Source: Bacteroidota bacterium (lineage in GTDB: Bacteria > Bacteroidota > Ignavibacteria > Ignavibacteriales > SURF-24). From it: 64,000 bases of DNA. The stretch spans positions 1-64,000 of the forward strand of contig JAUZPB010000013.1 of NCBI GenBank assembly GCA_030706145.1, given 5' to 3'. How positions within the stretch are numbered: the stretch's first letter is position 1; every line of letters begins with the position of its first letter. Position numbers and translations under genes: made by a program. Below the pieces are notes generated by a model that was not told the DNA's origin, ran no database searches, and saw only the letters and a list, made by a program, of their open reading frames with translations. Positions 1-9,842 of the stretch are shown piece after piece.

Positions 1-625
1 CTTCGCTTTTTGCCTCGCTGTCTTTTGCGCTGTCTTTTATGAACTCAACATTGCAGATAAGATTGACATCTTTGCCAACAACAGCTCCTCCTCCGCTTTC
101 AAGTAGTTTGTTCCATTTTAAGTTGTAATCAAATCGGTTTATTGTCCCTGATACCTTAAATCCAGACCTTGTGTTTCCACTCATGTCTTTTACTGTGCCA
201 CCATAAACAACATCAAGTGTAATTGGTCTTGTAACATCACGTATAGTAAAGTCGCCATACAATTTGTATTTATTGTTGGACAGTTTTTTTAAGGATTTCC
301 CCTTAAAAAGAATTTTGGGAAACTTTGCAGCATTAAAGAAGTCGTCTGACTTTAAATGATTATCTCGATTCTGATTATCCGTATCAATGCTGTTTACATC
401 AATTGCAAATTCAATATTAGCATCGGAAAGGTCATCTTTATTACTAGCTACATTAGCATCGAACTTCCTGAACGAACCAGTAACTTCGGAAATTACCATG
501 TGCGAAACTGTAAACTGTACTTTACTGTGTGCTGGGTCAAGTCTCCAGCTATACTTCTGCTGCTGCGCAAAAGTCAAACTAACAATTAGTAAAAGTGCTA
601 AAATGGCTGATTTTATCGTTTTCAT
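1..625 (-). CDS. Exported YceI-family protein (3' end outside window)
   Basis: The reading frame opens at the ATG on 625-623 and runs off the left edge after about 208 codons, so the C-terminus is missing. It starts with a signal peptide (basic MKTIK, then a hydrophobic stretch, cleavage near FAQQ), which points to the periplasm. The mature part has YceI landmarks: W-x-LDPAHSKVQF near the start, the DNHLKSDDFF segment and a GDFTIRDVTRPI segment. YceI proteins are lipocalin-like barrels that bind isoprenoid or other apolar molecules; the ligand here is unknown. It is similar throughout to the YceI gene just downstream on the same strand, so the two look like tandem duplicates that have diverged in location. 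There is only a weak Shine-Dalgarno (AGGGAT). Confidence 0.85.
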   Translation of the reverse strand, partial: MKTIKSAILALLLIVSLTFAQQQKYSWRLDPAHSKVQFTVSHMVISEVTGSFRKFDANVASNKDDLSDANIEFAIDVNSIDTDNQNRDNHLKSDDFFNAAKFPKILFKGKSLKKLSNNKYKLYGDFTIRDVTRPITLDVVYGGTVKDMSGNTRSGFKVSGTINRFDYNLKWNKLLESGGGAVVGKDVNLICNVEFIKDSAKDSEAKSE

Positions 626-678
626 AAAATATATCCCTATGTTTTAACTATTAAGCAAGATTTGTTTTGATATTTATT

Positions 679-706
679 TGAGCCAAACACTTTGAGCAAA
701 ACACTT
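679..706. repeat. Tandem 14-bp duplication (one mismatch)
   Basis: TGAGCCAAACACTT (679-692) is followed directly by TGAGCAAAACACTT (693-706). It ends right at the stop codon of the minus-strand YceI gene at 707. It is one of several short tandem duplications in intergenic DNA of this window. Confidence 0.8.
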
Positions 707-1276
707 TTACTTTTGTTTGATCAATTCAATGTCAGCTGAAAGTTTTATTGTTTTTCCAACAACAGCTCCGCCTGTTTCAATCAGCGCATTCCACTTAAGC
801 CCATATTCGAAACGATCTAAACTTCCATTAACACTAAAGCCTACCCTTGTATTTCCCCATGGATCAATTACAGTTCCTCCATATTCGACTTCTAGCTCTA
901 TAGGTTTCGTAATGTCTCTTATTGTTAGATCACCATAGAGCTTATAACTTTCATCGTCAAGTTTCTCTAATTTTGTGCTCTTAAATTTCATTTGCGGGTA
1001 TTTTTCGGCGTTAAAGAAATCATCCGATCTTAGGTGATTATCTCTGTCAGGTGCTCCTGTATCTATACTACTTGTGTCAATTATGACTTCAATATCAGCC
1101 GTTTCGAAATTATCACCTTCTGTATGGACATTAACCCCATATGAGTTAAAATTTCCCTTTACAGTTGAAATGATCATATGTTTTGCTGAGAACTGTACTC
1201 TTGAATGAGCTGGATCTAGTGCCCATGTAGCTGTTTTAGTTTCATCTGCTATAGAACTATTTACGCTGTTTAACAT
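707..1276 (-). CDS. Cytoplasmic YceI-family protein
   Basis: A 189-residue protein, the usual length for a YceI lipocalin-like barrel without a leader. Typical family segments are LDPAHSRVQFSAKHM (about residues 20-35), a DNHLRSDDFF stretch in the middle, GDLTIRDITKPIELEVEYGG and the C-terminal strand ending IELIKQK. It has no signal peptide, so it probably acts in the cytoplasm, unlike its neighbour at 1-625. The start is supported by AAGGAG just upstream of the ATG. YceI proteins bind long apolar ligands and are often stress-induced; no ligand can be named from sequence. Confidence 0.88.
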   Translation of the reverse strand: MLNSVNSSIADETKTATWALDPAHSRVQFSAKHMIISTVKGNFNSYGVNVHTEGDNFETADIEVIIDTSSIDTGAPDRDNHLRSDDFFNAEKYPQMKFKSTKLEKLDDESYKLYGDLTIRDITKPIELEVEYGGTVIDPWGNTRVGFSVNGSLDRFEYGLKWNALIETGGAVVGKTIKLSADIELIKQK

Positions 1277-1579
1277 CTTATTACTCCTTATTATTAATTG
1301 TTGTTACTTCGTTATTTATAATCTAAACATGTGTTATAACATTAAAAGTTCCCACATATATTTTTTTTTTCAATAAATATATTTTTCTTACTTTTTGTTA
1401 TATTTTTGTGGATTTATTGGAAAGGGAAAAAGAATATTTTGTATGTGAAAATTATGACTAAATATCAAAAAAATGAGTTTTAATTTCCCATCTAACATTA
1501 AGTGTAAGTAAATGTGACCAAAATTAGGTGAAATTTACTCTTATTTTCCCAATAAAATATATATTATACAGGAGTACAA
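1277..1579. other. Divergent intergenic region
   Basis: Very AT-rich 303-bp spacer between the minus-strand YceI pair and the plus-strand peptidase. It contains T-runs near 1360-1400 and no ORF of note. It must hold promoters for both directions, but I cannot assign -35/-10 boxes with confidence. Confidence 0.5.
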
Positions 1580-3055
1580 ATGAGATACTTTTATTTTCTT
1601 ATTGTTCTTTTTCCCTTTATTCCAATGCTTTTAAAGGCTCAGGATAAAGTCAAATTTGATGACTTTTTCATAGATAAAACTATGAGAATAGACTACTTCC
1701 ACATAGGAGACAATTCAAGTGAATTAATAACACTTGATAAGATCTACTGTTATGGTATCTGGGCTGGGAGCAGGAAGAATCTCCTGGATGATTTTAATAA
1801 TGGGAAATATTATGTGAAGATCTATGATTTGGCAACTGGCCAGCTTATTTTCTCAAAAGGCTTTGATAGTTATTTCGGAGAATATAAAACAAGTGATGAA
1901 GCTTCAAAGGGCATAAAGAGAACTTACCATGAATCTGCTTTAATTCCTTATCCTAAAAATAAAATTAAATTTACTCTGGAACTTAGAGATCGAAAAAATA
2001 TTCTAAGTCCAATCTTTTCAAGTGAAATAGATCCCTCTGAATTAACTGTTATTCGTGAAGAACCAAAGGATAAAGATGTGAAGGTATTTGAAGCTATTAA
2101 AAGCGGTGATCCACATAATAAGGTCGACATTGTGATTCTCGGGGAAGGTTATACTAAAGAGGAAGAAAGTAAATTTAGTTCTGACTTGAAGAAATTTACA
2201 AATATAATGCTTAATAAAGAACCTTATAAGACTTATAAAGATAACTTTAATATATATGGCGTTTTTAAGGCTTCTGTTGAAAGTGGAACTGATGAGCCTG
2301 ACCATGCTTCCTTTAAAAACACAGTCTTAAATACAACATTTTATTCTCTGGGCTCCGAAAGATACCTCCTAACTGAAGATAATAAGTCAATGCGTGATCT
2401 TGCAGCACATGTTCCTTATGATGCTATCTATATCATGGTAAATCACAAAAGATATGGCGGCGGAGGTATTTATAACCTTTTCTGTACCTTTACAACTGAT
2501 AATCAGTGGCACGAATACCTTTTCCTTCACGAATTCGGTCATTCCTTTGCAGGCCTAGCTGATGAATACTATACTTCAGATGTGGCCTATAATGAGTTTT
2601 ATCCCCAGGGCGTTGAACCCGTTGAACCAAACATAACTGCTTTGCTTAACCCAGGCCAATTAAAATGGAAAGAACAGATAACAAAAGGCATTGAGATACC
2701 AACTCCCTGGGAAAAAGCTGGTTATGATTCATTATCACTCGAATATCAAAAAGTACGCAGGGATCTAAACAATAAGATTGCTAAAATGAAGCGCGAACAT
2801 ATGCCGGAAAATGAAGTATCAAAGGTTGAAGATGAAGCAGAAAACCTTTCCAGATCAAGTGCAGAGCAAACTGATAAATATTTAGAAAATAGTAGATTCT
2901 GGGGAAAAGTTGGCGCTTATGAGGGGGCTGGATATGCTTCAAAAGGACTTTACCGTTCAATGTTAGATTGCCTGATGTTTAGTAAGGGCAATAAACCTTT
3001 TTGCAAGGTTTGTGAACAAGCCGTAATTAGAGTTATTAAACATTATACAGAGTAA
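1580..3055 (+). CDS. Secreted M64-family metallopeptidase
   Basis: A 491-residue protein with an N-terminal signal peptide (cleavage near LLKAQD). Residues about 20-150 fit the M64 N-terminal beta domain. The catalytic domain begins near VDIVILGEGYTKEEE, a phrase typical of the M64 (IgA-peptidase-like) family. The zinc site is HEFGHSFAGLADEY: H317, E318 and H321 form HExxH and D328 is the likely third ligand. A charged, helical insertion (about residues 385-440) precedes the conserved Cys-containing C-terminus (DCLMF, CKVCEQAV). M64 enzymes act outside the cytoplasm on proteins; the substrate is unknown. A good AGGAG sits about 5 bp before the ATG. It is transcribed alone. Confidence 0.9.
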   Translation: MRYFYFLIVLFPFIPMLLKAQDKVKFDDFFIDKTMRIDYFHIGDNSSELITLDKIYCYGIWAGSRKNLLDDFNNGKYYVKIYDLATGQLIFSKGFDSYFGEYKTSDEASKGIKRTYHESALIPYPKNKIKFTLELRDRKNILSPIFSSEIDPSELTVIREEPKDKDVKVFEAIKSGDPHNKVDIVILGEGYTKEEESKFSSDLKKFTNIMLNKEPYKTYKDNFNIYGVFKASVESGTDEPDHASFKNTVLNTTFYSLGSERYLLTEDNKSMRDLAAHVPYDAIYIMVNHKRYGGGGIYNLFCTFTTDNQWHEYLFLHEFGHSFAGLADEYYTSDVAYNEFYPQGVEPVEPNITALLNPGQLKWKEQITKGIEIPTPWEKAGYDSLSLEYQKVRRDLNNKIAKMKREHMPENEVSKVEDEAENLSRSSAEQTDKYLENSRFWGKVGAYEGAGYASKGLYRSMLDCLMFSKGNKPFCKVCEQAVIRVIKHYTE

Positions 3056-3476
3056 ATTTCTTGGTTTTTGAACTCCTTTTGAGTAGGTGAAATTCTATTC
3101 CTATTTTTTAACTGGCAGAAATCACAATGTAGTTTTGGACTCCTATAAAATTAGCAGTGTCTGCCGATAATAGACCTTGTAATGAAAATTCTGAGGAATA
3201 TACTAAAGGGAAGATAAAAAATTAGCATTTTTACCTATTCTTAAGGAGTTCATATGTTTGGGAGTCTTATTTGCAAGTCTATTGTATATCTGCCCATTAG
3301 AACTAATAAACATTGGTTAAATATTTCCAAATTAGTTAGGATAGCCGATTAATATTTCCTGCACAATGGATTAATGCTTGCTTATTATTCACATCCTAAG
3401 AACTCATTTACCTGGCCTTATAAGAATAGTCTCTTAGTTTAATTATTAAATCTGCAATTTTAACTGGATATTAACT
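3056..3476. other. 421-bp intergenic region
   Basis: Spacer between the M64 peptidase and the chemoreceptor. The first half is occupied by an imperfect inverted-repeat element (3069-3252, listed separately). The second half is AT-rich with no supported ORF and presumably carries the promoter of the chemoreceptor gene. Confidence 0.5.
3069..3252. repeat. Fold-back element with imperfect terminal inverted repeats
   Basis: The arm at 3069-3092 (TGAACTCCTT, then GAGTAGGTGAAA) matches the reverse complement of 3229-3252 at 20 of 24 positions, including the first 10 bp perfectly. Inside, GGCAGA (3114-3119) can pair with TCTGCC (3160-3165). The size (184 bp), lack of coding capacity and terminal symmetry resemble a MITE or an intergenic structured repeat. 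No convincing target-site duplication flanks it, and no second copy is present in this window. Confidence 0.45.
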
Positions 3477-5429
3477 ATGCTACTGAAATCAATTAGTAAT
3501 AAATTCAGCCGTATTATGATAAAAAGAAAAATTCTTCTTCTCGTATCATTATTTGGTCTGATAATGGTGGGTTTCTATACTATATACTCATACCTAAATG
3601 AGAAATCATTAATTCAAAGATCCATAGATGAAAAACTTCTTTCGGGTATTTATGGCGCTTATTATGTTATTGGCGATCAGTTGCATGATAGAATTAATGA
3701 TTCTACTTCTATTAGTCAGGAAGAAAATCTTGAGAATATTAAAAAGTTGAATGTCTTGACCAAGAAACTTGGTCTTAAATATATCTATTCTATGGTCGAG
3801 GTAAATGGTCATTTATATTTTACTTCTTCAAGTGCAACAGATGAAGACCTTGAAAAGAAAACATACTCACCTTTTTTTCAGGAATATACAGAAGCTTCTG
3901 AAACATTAAAAGAAGCATTTCTGGGAAAAGATGCAAAATTTGAGGAGGCTACGGACAGATGGGGAACCTTAAGATCGGGATTTGCTCCATTTACTACACC
4001 AGCAGGAAAGACTTATCTTATTGGCGCTGATTATTCTATGACAGATATTTATCATGAACTTTTTATGTCACTGCTTAAGAACATTTTTGCAGGAATATTG
4101 ATTTATATACCATTCTTTATTATTACTCAAATTGTTTTACGCAGAATTGTAAAACCTATTCATCAATTGGCTGAAACTGCACAAAAGATCTCAGATGGTG
4201 ACTATTCCTTAAGGATCAAAGTAAATTCAAATGATGAGACGAAAATTCTTGCCGATACATTAAACAAGATGGTTGAAAATGTCAATGAAAGCTTGGAAAA
4301 ATTATCCGCTGAAAAATTCGGAGTTGAAAAGAAGGTTGAAGAAGCCGTAAGGTTATCTGAATCTCAAACACAATATCTTTCTCATTCGGTTGAATCAATG
4401 CTGATGGCAATGGACAGGTTCGCTGGTGGGGATCTGACAGTTAGATTAAATATTGATAGGGACGATCTGATTGGCAAAATGTTTAGAGGCTTTAATGAGA
4501 CTGTAGAAAGTTTTAGTAAAATGGTTATTAATGTAACTGAAGCTATTCAGGAAACAGCAAGTGCAAGTAATCAGATCTCGGCTAGTACTGAAGAAATGGC
4601 ACTTGGTAGTTCGCAACAAGCAAGTGAAATCTCCAGAATCGCATCTTCCATTGAGCAGATGATAGAAACAATCCTTAATAATACTAAAGATTCGGAAACA
4701 GCCGCGAAGACTGCAAGCTCAGCCGGTGATAAAGCAAAACAAGGTGGAGTGACAGTAAGTGATACAATGAATGGAATGAACCGAATAGCAGAGGTTGTCT
4801 TAAGATCAGCTTCTCAGGTAGAAGAATTGGGAAAAAGCAGCAATAAGATTGGTGAGATAATTCAAGTAATTGATGATATTGCAGACCAGACTAACCTTCT
4901 GGCACTAAATGCTGCAATAGAGGCAGCAAGGGCAGGTGAGCAGGGACGTGGCTTTGCTGTTGTTGCAGATGAGGTGAGAAAACTTGCAGAGAAAACTTCA
5001 AAAGCTACAAAAGAAATTGCACTAATGATTAAACAGATTCAAAGTGATACTATTGTTGCCGTAGAATCTATTAGCAAGGGTACAAAAGAAGTTGAACACG
5101 GAAAGTCTCTTGCTGGGAATGCAAGTCAGGCACTAAGTGAAATAATTTCAGGCACAGAAATCGTAAGTGAAGTAATTAGCCGCGTTGCGCTGGCAAGTGA
5201 AATGCAGGCTTCTTCTAGTGAAGAAATAAGTAGAAACATTGAGGCAATTACAAAAGTAACAAACAAATCTACCACTGAAATTCAGCAAATAGCCAGTGCT
5301 GCAAGTGATTTGGATAAATTAACATTAAACCTGCAGCAGTTAATTGGCAAATTCAATACTGGTATTTTTCAAAGGCCAGATATAAAATTAAAAAATGCCC
5401 CTTCAAACATTAGAAAAATTCATCAGTAA
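3477..5429 (+). CDS. Methyl-accepting chemotaxis protein
   Basis: A 650-residue transmembrane chemoreceptor. A membrane helix at about 18-40 is followed by an extracytoplasmic sensor of about 150 residues (Cache-like by size and position), a second helix at about 197-218, a HAMP region (about 219-272) and a long cytoplasmic coiled-coil. The signalling tip around residues 460-490 carries [19 protein letters not shown], the CheA/CheW contact hairpin shared by all MCPs. A second HAMP-like stretch ([14 protein letters not shown]) lies near residue 310. The ligand is unknown. With the flagellar operon in the same window, the simplest reading is control of swimming. No che genes are nearby. Confidence 0.93.
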   Translation: MLLKSISNKFSRIMIKRKILLLVSLFGLIMVGFYTIYSYLNEKSLIQRSIDEKLLSGIYGAYYVIGDQLHDRINDSTSISQEENLENIKKLNVLTKKLGLKYIYSMVEVNGHLYFTSSSATDEDLEKKTYSPFFQEYTEASETLKEAFLGKDAKFEEATDRWGTLRSGFAPFTTPAGKTYLIGADYSMTDIYHELFMSLLKNIFAGILIYIPFFIITQIVLRRIVKPIHQLAETAQKISDGDYSLRIKVNSNDETKILADTLNKMVENVNESLEKLSAEKFGVEKKVEEAVRLSESQTQYLSHSVESMLMAMDRFAGGDLTVRLNIDRDDLIGKMFRGFNETVESFSKMVINVTEAIQETASASNQISASTEEMALGSSQQASEISRIASSIEQMIETILNNTKDSETAAKTASSAGDKAKQGGVTVSDTMNGMNRIAEVVLRSASQVEELGKSSNKIGEIIQVIDDIADQTNLLALNAAIEAARAGEQGRGFAVVADEVRKLAEKTSKATKEIALMIKQIQSDTIVAVESISKGTKEVEHGKSLAGNASQALSEIISGTEIVSEVISRVALASEMQASSSEEISRNIEAITKVTNKSTTEIQQIASAASDLDKLTLNLQQLIGKFNTGIFQRPDIKLKNAPSNIRKIHQ

Positions 5430-5440
5430 AATTGAAATTG

Positions 5441-5473
5441 TATGTCTCTAATGGAAAAATCATTAGAGACATA
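5441..5473. terminator. Perfect 13-bp hairpin after the chemoreceptor gene
   Basis: TATGTCTCTAATG (5441-5453) and its exact reverse complement (5461-5473) flank a 7-nt loop, 12 nt after the chemoreceptor stop codon. The position suggests transcript termination or 3' end protection, but no U-tract follows, so intrinsic termination is uncertain. Confidence 0.5.
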
Positions 5474-5496
5474 CACACTTAGAGACATGCACACTT
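5465..5496. repeat. Tandem 16-bp duplication (one mismatch)
   Basis: AGAGACATACACACTT (5465-5480) is followed by AGAGACATGCACACTT (5481-5496). The first copy overlaps the right arm of the hairpin at 5441-5473. Confidence 0.85.
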
Positions 5497-5558
5497 TCTC
5501 TCTTGGCTAAAATATTTCTCTTCATCGCTTTAGATTACCTGCTTTTAGTTAACTAGCA

Positions 5559-5580
5559 AAACCCAGTATAAACCCAGTAA
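5559..5580. repeat. Tandem 11-bp duplication
   Basis: AAACCCAGTAT (5559-5569) is followed by AAACCCAGTAA (5570-5580), differing only in the last base. Confidence 0.75.
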
Positions 5581-5775
5581 CCTGCCATTTTCTCATAAAA
5601 TTTTTGCGCTATAATATTATTGTTCCATGTGACAATATTACTTTATGAAAAATATTTAGGCAATTTTCCGGCAAAGCAAAAATTTCTACTATTATAAGTG
5701 TAATAATCTTAAGTATAACAATTCAAACTGTAGGCAATGGCTTAATAATTTCTAACATAAATTGAGGACTGGGTA

Positions 5776-7197
5776 ATGGCTCCTGTTATTGCTAGAATTC
5801 TGGTATTTTCTAATGATCCGGCTAATTTTTGCTTAATTAATCAACTAATTGATAAAGATAATAATCCGGAAATAATTATTGAATCTTCTACTAATTTGAG
5901 TGAAACTCTTGAAATATTAAAAAAGATGAAAACAGATGTAGTCTTGCTTGATATTGATAAAGATTTATCTCATGGGCTAGACTCACTAGAAGCTATAATG
6001 AAACTATATCCCTTTATTCCTGTAATTGTTATGGCTTTGCCTGAAAATGAGAGTGAGGCTATAAATGCCCTTAGAGCTGGAGCTCAGGACTGTTTGATTA
6101 AGGGGGAAGTAAATAAAAGACAGTTTTTTAGATCAGTCCGATATTCTATTGAAAGAAAATGTTCCGAAGAACTTGCAAAGATATCTTCTGAAAGATATAG
6201 GAAAATATTTAGAAGAATGGTTCAGGGCGTATTATATTATAGGTCTAATGGAAAGCTAATTGCCGCAAATTCCTCAGCTCTGAAAATTCTAGGCGTGACA
6301 AAGGAAAAACTAGTTGAAAGTATTTTCTTGCCCCTGAACCAGAAGATACTTCAGGAAAATGGAAATGAATTTCCATACGAAGATTTTCCCTTTATTGCTG
6401 CTTTGAAAACAGGTCACATTGTAAATAATAGGGTAATGGGAATTTATAATAATCTATCTAATGATTATGTGTGGCTTAATGTTTCAGCTATACCGGTATC
6501 TTTGTCCGGTGAAAATGAAATTACCAGGGTGTTTATGATTTTTGAGGATTTAACTGAAAGGAAAAAAACAGAAAGGGTTTTTAGGACCTCATTAAAAGAA
6601 AAAGAAACCTTAATTAAAGAAGTACATCACCGGGTAAAAAATAATTTTCAGATTATTTCGAGCCTGCTTAGCCTGCAATCAGATATGATCGAAGATAAGA
6701 AAAACTATGAACTCTTCAACGAAAGTAACAACAGGATTCGTGCAATGGCAATGATTCATGAAAGATTATATCAATCCAGTAATCTTTCAGAAATTGACTT
6801 TGAGGACTACACCAACTGTATATGCAGCCATCTTTATAAAGTGTATAAAAAAGAACAAAATGAGGTGACTATTCGCATAGAAGTACAAAATATTCATCTG
6901 CCAGTCGACCTTGCTGTACCCTGCGGCTTAATATTGAATGAACTGGTTTCTAATGCTCTTAAATATGCTTTTACTGACCAGGAAAAAGGTGAAGTTTTCA
7001 TTAGCTTTGATCGAGATGAGAAAAACATTTGTCAACTAATAATTGAAGATGATGGAATTGGACTTCCTCCAAAGGTTTTCGAAAACGCTAATACTTTAGG
7101 ACTGTTTTTAGTAGATAGCCTGGTTAGGCAAATAAAGGGTGAATTAAATATTTCTTCATCCAATGGTACAAGATTTCAAATTAGCTTCCCTGTATAA
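5776..7197 (+). CDS. REC-PAS-HisKA_2 sensor histidine kinase
   Basis: A 473-residue soluble kinase. An N-terminal receiver domain (about 1-125) has its acceptor in LLDID (D59) and the downstream lysine in CLIKGE. A PAS domain follows (about 145-265, ending in the ERKKTE linker). The dimerisation/phosphoacceptor region is of the HisKA_2 type, EVHHRVKNNFQ, with H285 the likely site. The ATPase domain has the N-box NELVSNALKYAF and the G-box DDGIGLPP. There is no membrane segment, so it senses a cytoplasmic signal through PAS and is itself controlled by phosphorylation of its receiver. The start is supported by GAGGAC upstream. No cognate regulator is adjacent; the single-domain receiver at 35686-36105 is one possible partner, but only by guess. 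Confidence 0.9.
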   Translation: MAPVIARILVFSNDPANFCLINQLIDKDNNPEIIIESSTNLSETLEILKKMKTDVVLLDIDKDLSHGLDSLEAIMKLYPFIPVIVMALPENESEAINALRAGAQDCLIKGEVNKRQFFRSVRYSIERKCSEELAKISSERYRKIFRRMVQGVLYYRSNGKLIAANSSALKILGVTKEKLVESIFLPLNQKILQENGNEFPYEDFPFIAALKTGHIVNNRVMGIYNNLSNDYVWLNVSAIPVSLSGENEITRVFMIFEDLTERKKTERVFRTSLKEKETLIKEVHHRVKNNFQIISSLLSLQSDMIEDKKNYELFNESNNRIRAMAMIHERLYQSSNLSEIDFEDYTNCICSHLYKVYKKEQNEVTIRIEVQNIHLPVDLAVPCGLILNELVSNALKYAFTDQEKGEVFISFDRDEKNICQLIIEDDGIGLPPKVFENANTLGLFLVDSLVRQIKGELNISSSNGTRFQISFPV

Positions 7198-7310
7198 AAT
7201 GGGGAAATAGCATTTAGTTATAAACCATATTATAAATTTTCTTAATATTTCTGCGTAGTTGTATTAAATTTCATATCTTTCAATAAACCTTTTTTTATGG
7301 AAGAAATTAT

Positions 7311-9788
7311 ATGAAAAACACAAAAGCTCCTAGGCATGAGGAACTTCAACCAGCTGAGTTAAAACTGAGGGTTGACCCGGATTTCTTTGAGTTTGAATCT
7401 ACTAGAAATATTACTCCTATTCATGAGATCATTGGGCAGGAGAGAGCCCTAAAGGCCTTAAAGGTTGGTGTAGAACTTTGGGCTCCAGGTTATAATATAT
7501 TTATTACTGGTCTGTCTGGCACTGGAAAGGCAACTACTGTAAAACAGATGCTGGAGGTTATTCGACCTAAGTGCCCGGTTTTAAAAGACTATGCATACGT
7601 AAATAATTTTGAGGATAATGACAGACCATGTTTGCTCGTTTTTCCAGCCGGTGAGGCCTCAAAATTTAAACATGATATGAACGGTATCATTCAATACCTT
7701 CAGAGTAAAATACCTCAGGCCTTAGAGGCAGAAACTTATAAAAATAAAAGGAAAAAACTTCTTGCTGAATTCAGCGAAAAAGAACAGAAGCTGATGAATA
7801 ACTTCGAGGAAAAATTAAAAAAGGAAAATTTTTCCCTCGGTCAGATTAAGGTCGGAGAATCATCTCGACCGGAAGTCTTTCCCTTAGTAGATAATCAGCC
7901 AATTATCATTCAGCAGCTCGATGAACAGGTCAAACAGGGAAAAATCAATAAGGAAAAGGCAATTGAGATTTCTACTAAATATGCTTTGTATCAGGAAGAA
8001 CTTCAGAGTGTATTTAAAAAGGGATTAAAACTAAGCCAGGATTACCAGGAAAAACTCCAGTCTCTGGAAAAAAATGCAGTTAATGTGATTGTCAAAGGAG
8101 CTATTAGTGGCTTAAAAGATAAATATAAACTCGAGGCTGTAGCAAAGTTTCTGGATCATGCTGAGGAACATATACTTAATACGCTTGACCTGTTTAAAGG
8201 TATAAGACCTAAGACTGATGAGGATGGGGAAACATTAAATGCAGACTACTTTAAAGAATATGAAGTTAATATTGTCCTGGATAATTCCAGCACTAAAGAA
8301 TGTCCTATAATAATTGAAACTACCCCATCTTATAATAATATCTTTGGCACAATCGAAAAATTCAGTGACGGACACGGCGGTTGGTATGCGGATTTTACGA
8401 AGATCAAGGCTGGAGCTCTCTTAAAAGCTAACGGAGGATACCTTGTCCTTAATGCTATGGATGCTTTTCAGGAACCAGGCGTTTGGAAAGCCTTAAAAAG
8501 AGTGCTTATGTATGGCAAACTAGAGATTCAGGACTTCGTTAGCTATTATCAGTTTTCCCCAACTATTCTTAAACCAGAACCAATTGATTGTAGGACAAAA
8601 ATTATCTTCATTGGAAGTCAGTACCTCTATTCACTTTTATCAGGGTATGAGGATGACTTTAAGAAAATTTTTAAGGTTAAAGCGGATTTCGATTACGAGA
8701 TGAATAGAAGTGAGACATCACTGATTGAATATGCAGGGGTAATTAAAAAGCTGGTCGAAAATGAAAAACTTATGGAGTTTGATAAATCCGCTATTGCTGC
8801 AATAATCGAGTATGCTTCTCGTTATGCCGGTCAAAAGGGAAAGTTGACTACAAGGTTTTCGTTTGTAGCTGATCTTATGAGAGAGGCAAATTTTTGGGCT
8901 AAAGATAATGGCGAGAATTGCGTCTGTGCCTATCATGTACACCAGGCATATAATAATGGAAAAGAAAGACATGGACTGTTTGAATCGAAAATTAGTGAGA
9001 TGATAAGCGAAGGCAGTATAATGATCGATACTCAGGGAGAAAGGGTCGGTCAGGTAAACGGCTTGGCAGTCTATGGCTCGGATTATTTTTCCTTTGGAAA
9101 ACCGACAAGAATTACTGCAACAGTTTCACTCGGAAATGGAAATATTATTAATGTTGAAAGAGAATCTGGCTTAAGCGGAAATACACACAATAAAGGTGTA
9201 CTTATTATTGGTGGATACTTCCGTGATACATTTGGACAAAAATTCCCATTGTCCTTTACTGCAAGTTTGGTGTTTGAACAAGGATATGGTTTAATTGATG
9301 GCGATAGCGCCTCTACAGCTGAAATATGTACTCTTCTGTCGACTTTATCGGGGGTCCCAATTAAGCAGTCACTTGCTGTTACTGGTTCTGTAAATCAAAA
9401 AGGGGATATTCAACCAATTGGCGGCGTGAATGAAAAAATCGAGGGGTTCTTTGATGCTTGCCGGATATTTGGCTTAAATAAAAAACAGGGAGTAATAATT
9501 CCTGAACAGAATGTAAAAGATCTAATGCTTAGAGATGATGTAATTGAAGCTGTTCAAAATAATGAGTTCCATATCTATCCTGTTACTAGAATAGAAGAGG
9601 CAATTGAGATTTTAACAGGAATGAAAGCTGGAAAACTAATGAAAAATGGACACTATGAAACAGAAACTGTTTTTGGAAAGGTTGAGAAGAAATTGAAAGA
9701 AATGTATCTTAAGCTGCGTCCCTTCCCTAAAAAGAATAATGGATTGGCTAACAACAATGCTGGCGGAAAAACCTTAAAAAGAAAGTGA
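7311..9788 (+). CDS. Lon-like ATP-dependent protease (LonB/COG1067 type)
   Basis: An 825-residue AAA+ protease. Its Walker A lies in GLSGTGKATT (about residues 64-73), followed by a long coiled-coil insertion (about 135-260) typical of this group, and the rest of the AAA module. The C-terminal Lon protease domain has the Ser-Lys dyad: S666 in GDSASTAE and K709 in GGVNEKIEGF, 43 residues apart as in E. coli Lon. It lacks the Lon N-terminal substrate domain and has no membrane anchor, so it is the soluble bacterial Lon-like type rather than classical Lon. It should degrade cytoplasmic proteins with ATP. It is preceded by the short AT-rich spacer 7198-7310. Confidence 0.92.
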   Translation: MKNTKAPRHEELQPAELKLRVDPDFFEFESTRNITPIHEIIGQERALKALKVGVELWAPGYNIFITGLSGTGKATTVKQMLEVIRPKCPVLKDYAYVNNFEDNDRPCLLVFPAGEASKFKHDMNGIIQYLQSKIPQALEAETYKNKRKKLLAEFSEKEQKLMNNFEEKLKKENFSLGQIKVGESSRPEVFPLVDNQPIIIQQLDEQVKQGKINKEKAIEISTKYALYQEELQSVFKKGLKLSQDYQEKLQSLEKNAVNVIVKGAISGLKDKYKLEAVAKFLDHAEEHILNTLDLFKGIRPKTDEDGETLNADYFKEYEVNIVLDNSSTKECPIIIETTPSYNNIFGTIEKFSDGHGGWYADFTKIKAGALLKANGGYLVLNAMDAFQEPGVWKALKRVLMYGKLEIQDFVSYYQFSPTILKPEPIDCRTKIIFIGSQYLYSLLSGYEDDFKKIFKVKADFDYEMNRSETSLIEYAGVIKKLVENEKLMEFDKSAIAAIIEYASRYAGQKGKLTTRFSFVADLMREANFWAKDNGENCVCAYHVHQAYNNGKERHGLFESKISEMISEGSIMIDTQGERVGQVNGLAVYGSDYFSFGKPTRITATVSLGNGNIINVERESGLSGNTHNKGVLIIGGYFRDTFGQKFPLSFTASLVFEQGYGLIDGDSASTAEICTLLSTLSGVPIKQSLAVTGSVNQKGDIQPIGGVNEKIEGFFDACRIFGLNKKQGVIIPEQNVKDLMLRDDVIEAVQNNEFHIYPVTRIEEAIEILTGMKAGKLMKNGHYETETVFGKVEKKLKEMYLKLRPFPKKNNGLANNNAGGKTLKRK

Positions 9789-9842
9789 TAAGTTTTTATC
9801 CCTACAAAATCTGGCCGTAAAATTATGTTGAATTATTGAAAC

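Larger units (their letters stand above)
5430..5775. other. 346-bp intergenic region with hairpin and tandem repeats
   Basis: It holds a perfect hairpin (5441-5473) and two short tandem duplications (5465-5496 and 5559-5580), all listed separately. The remainder is AT-rich with no supported ORF. A TATAAT at about 5610 could be a -10 box, but the -35 is unclear. Confidence 0.5.

Noticed and set aside
5738-5752. Sigma-54-like sequence TGGCTT-N5-TTTC before the sensor kinase
   Set aside because: It lacks the essential GC of the -12 element.
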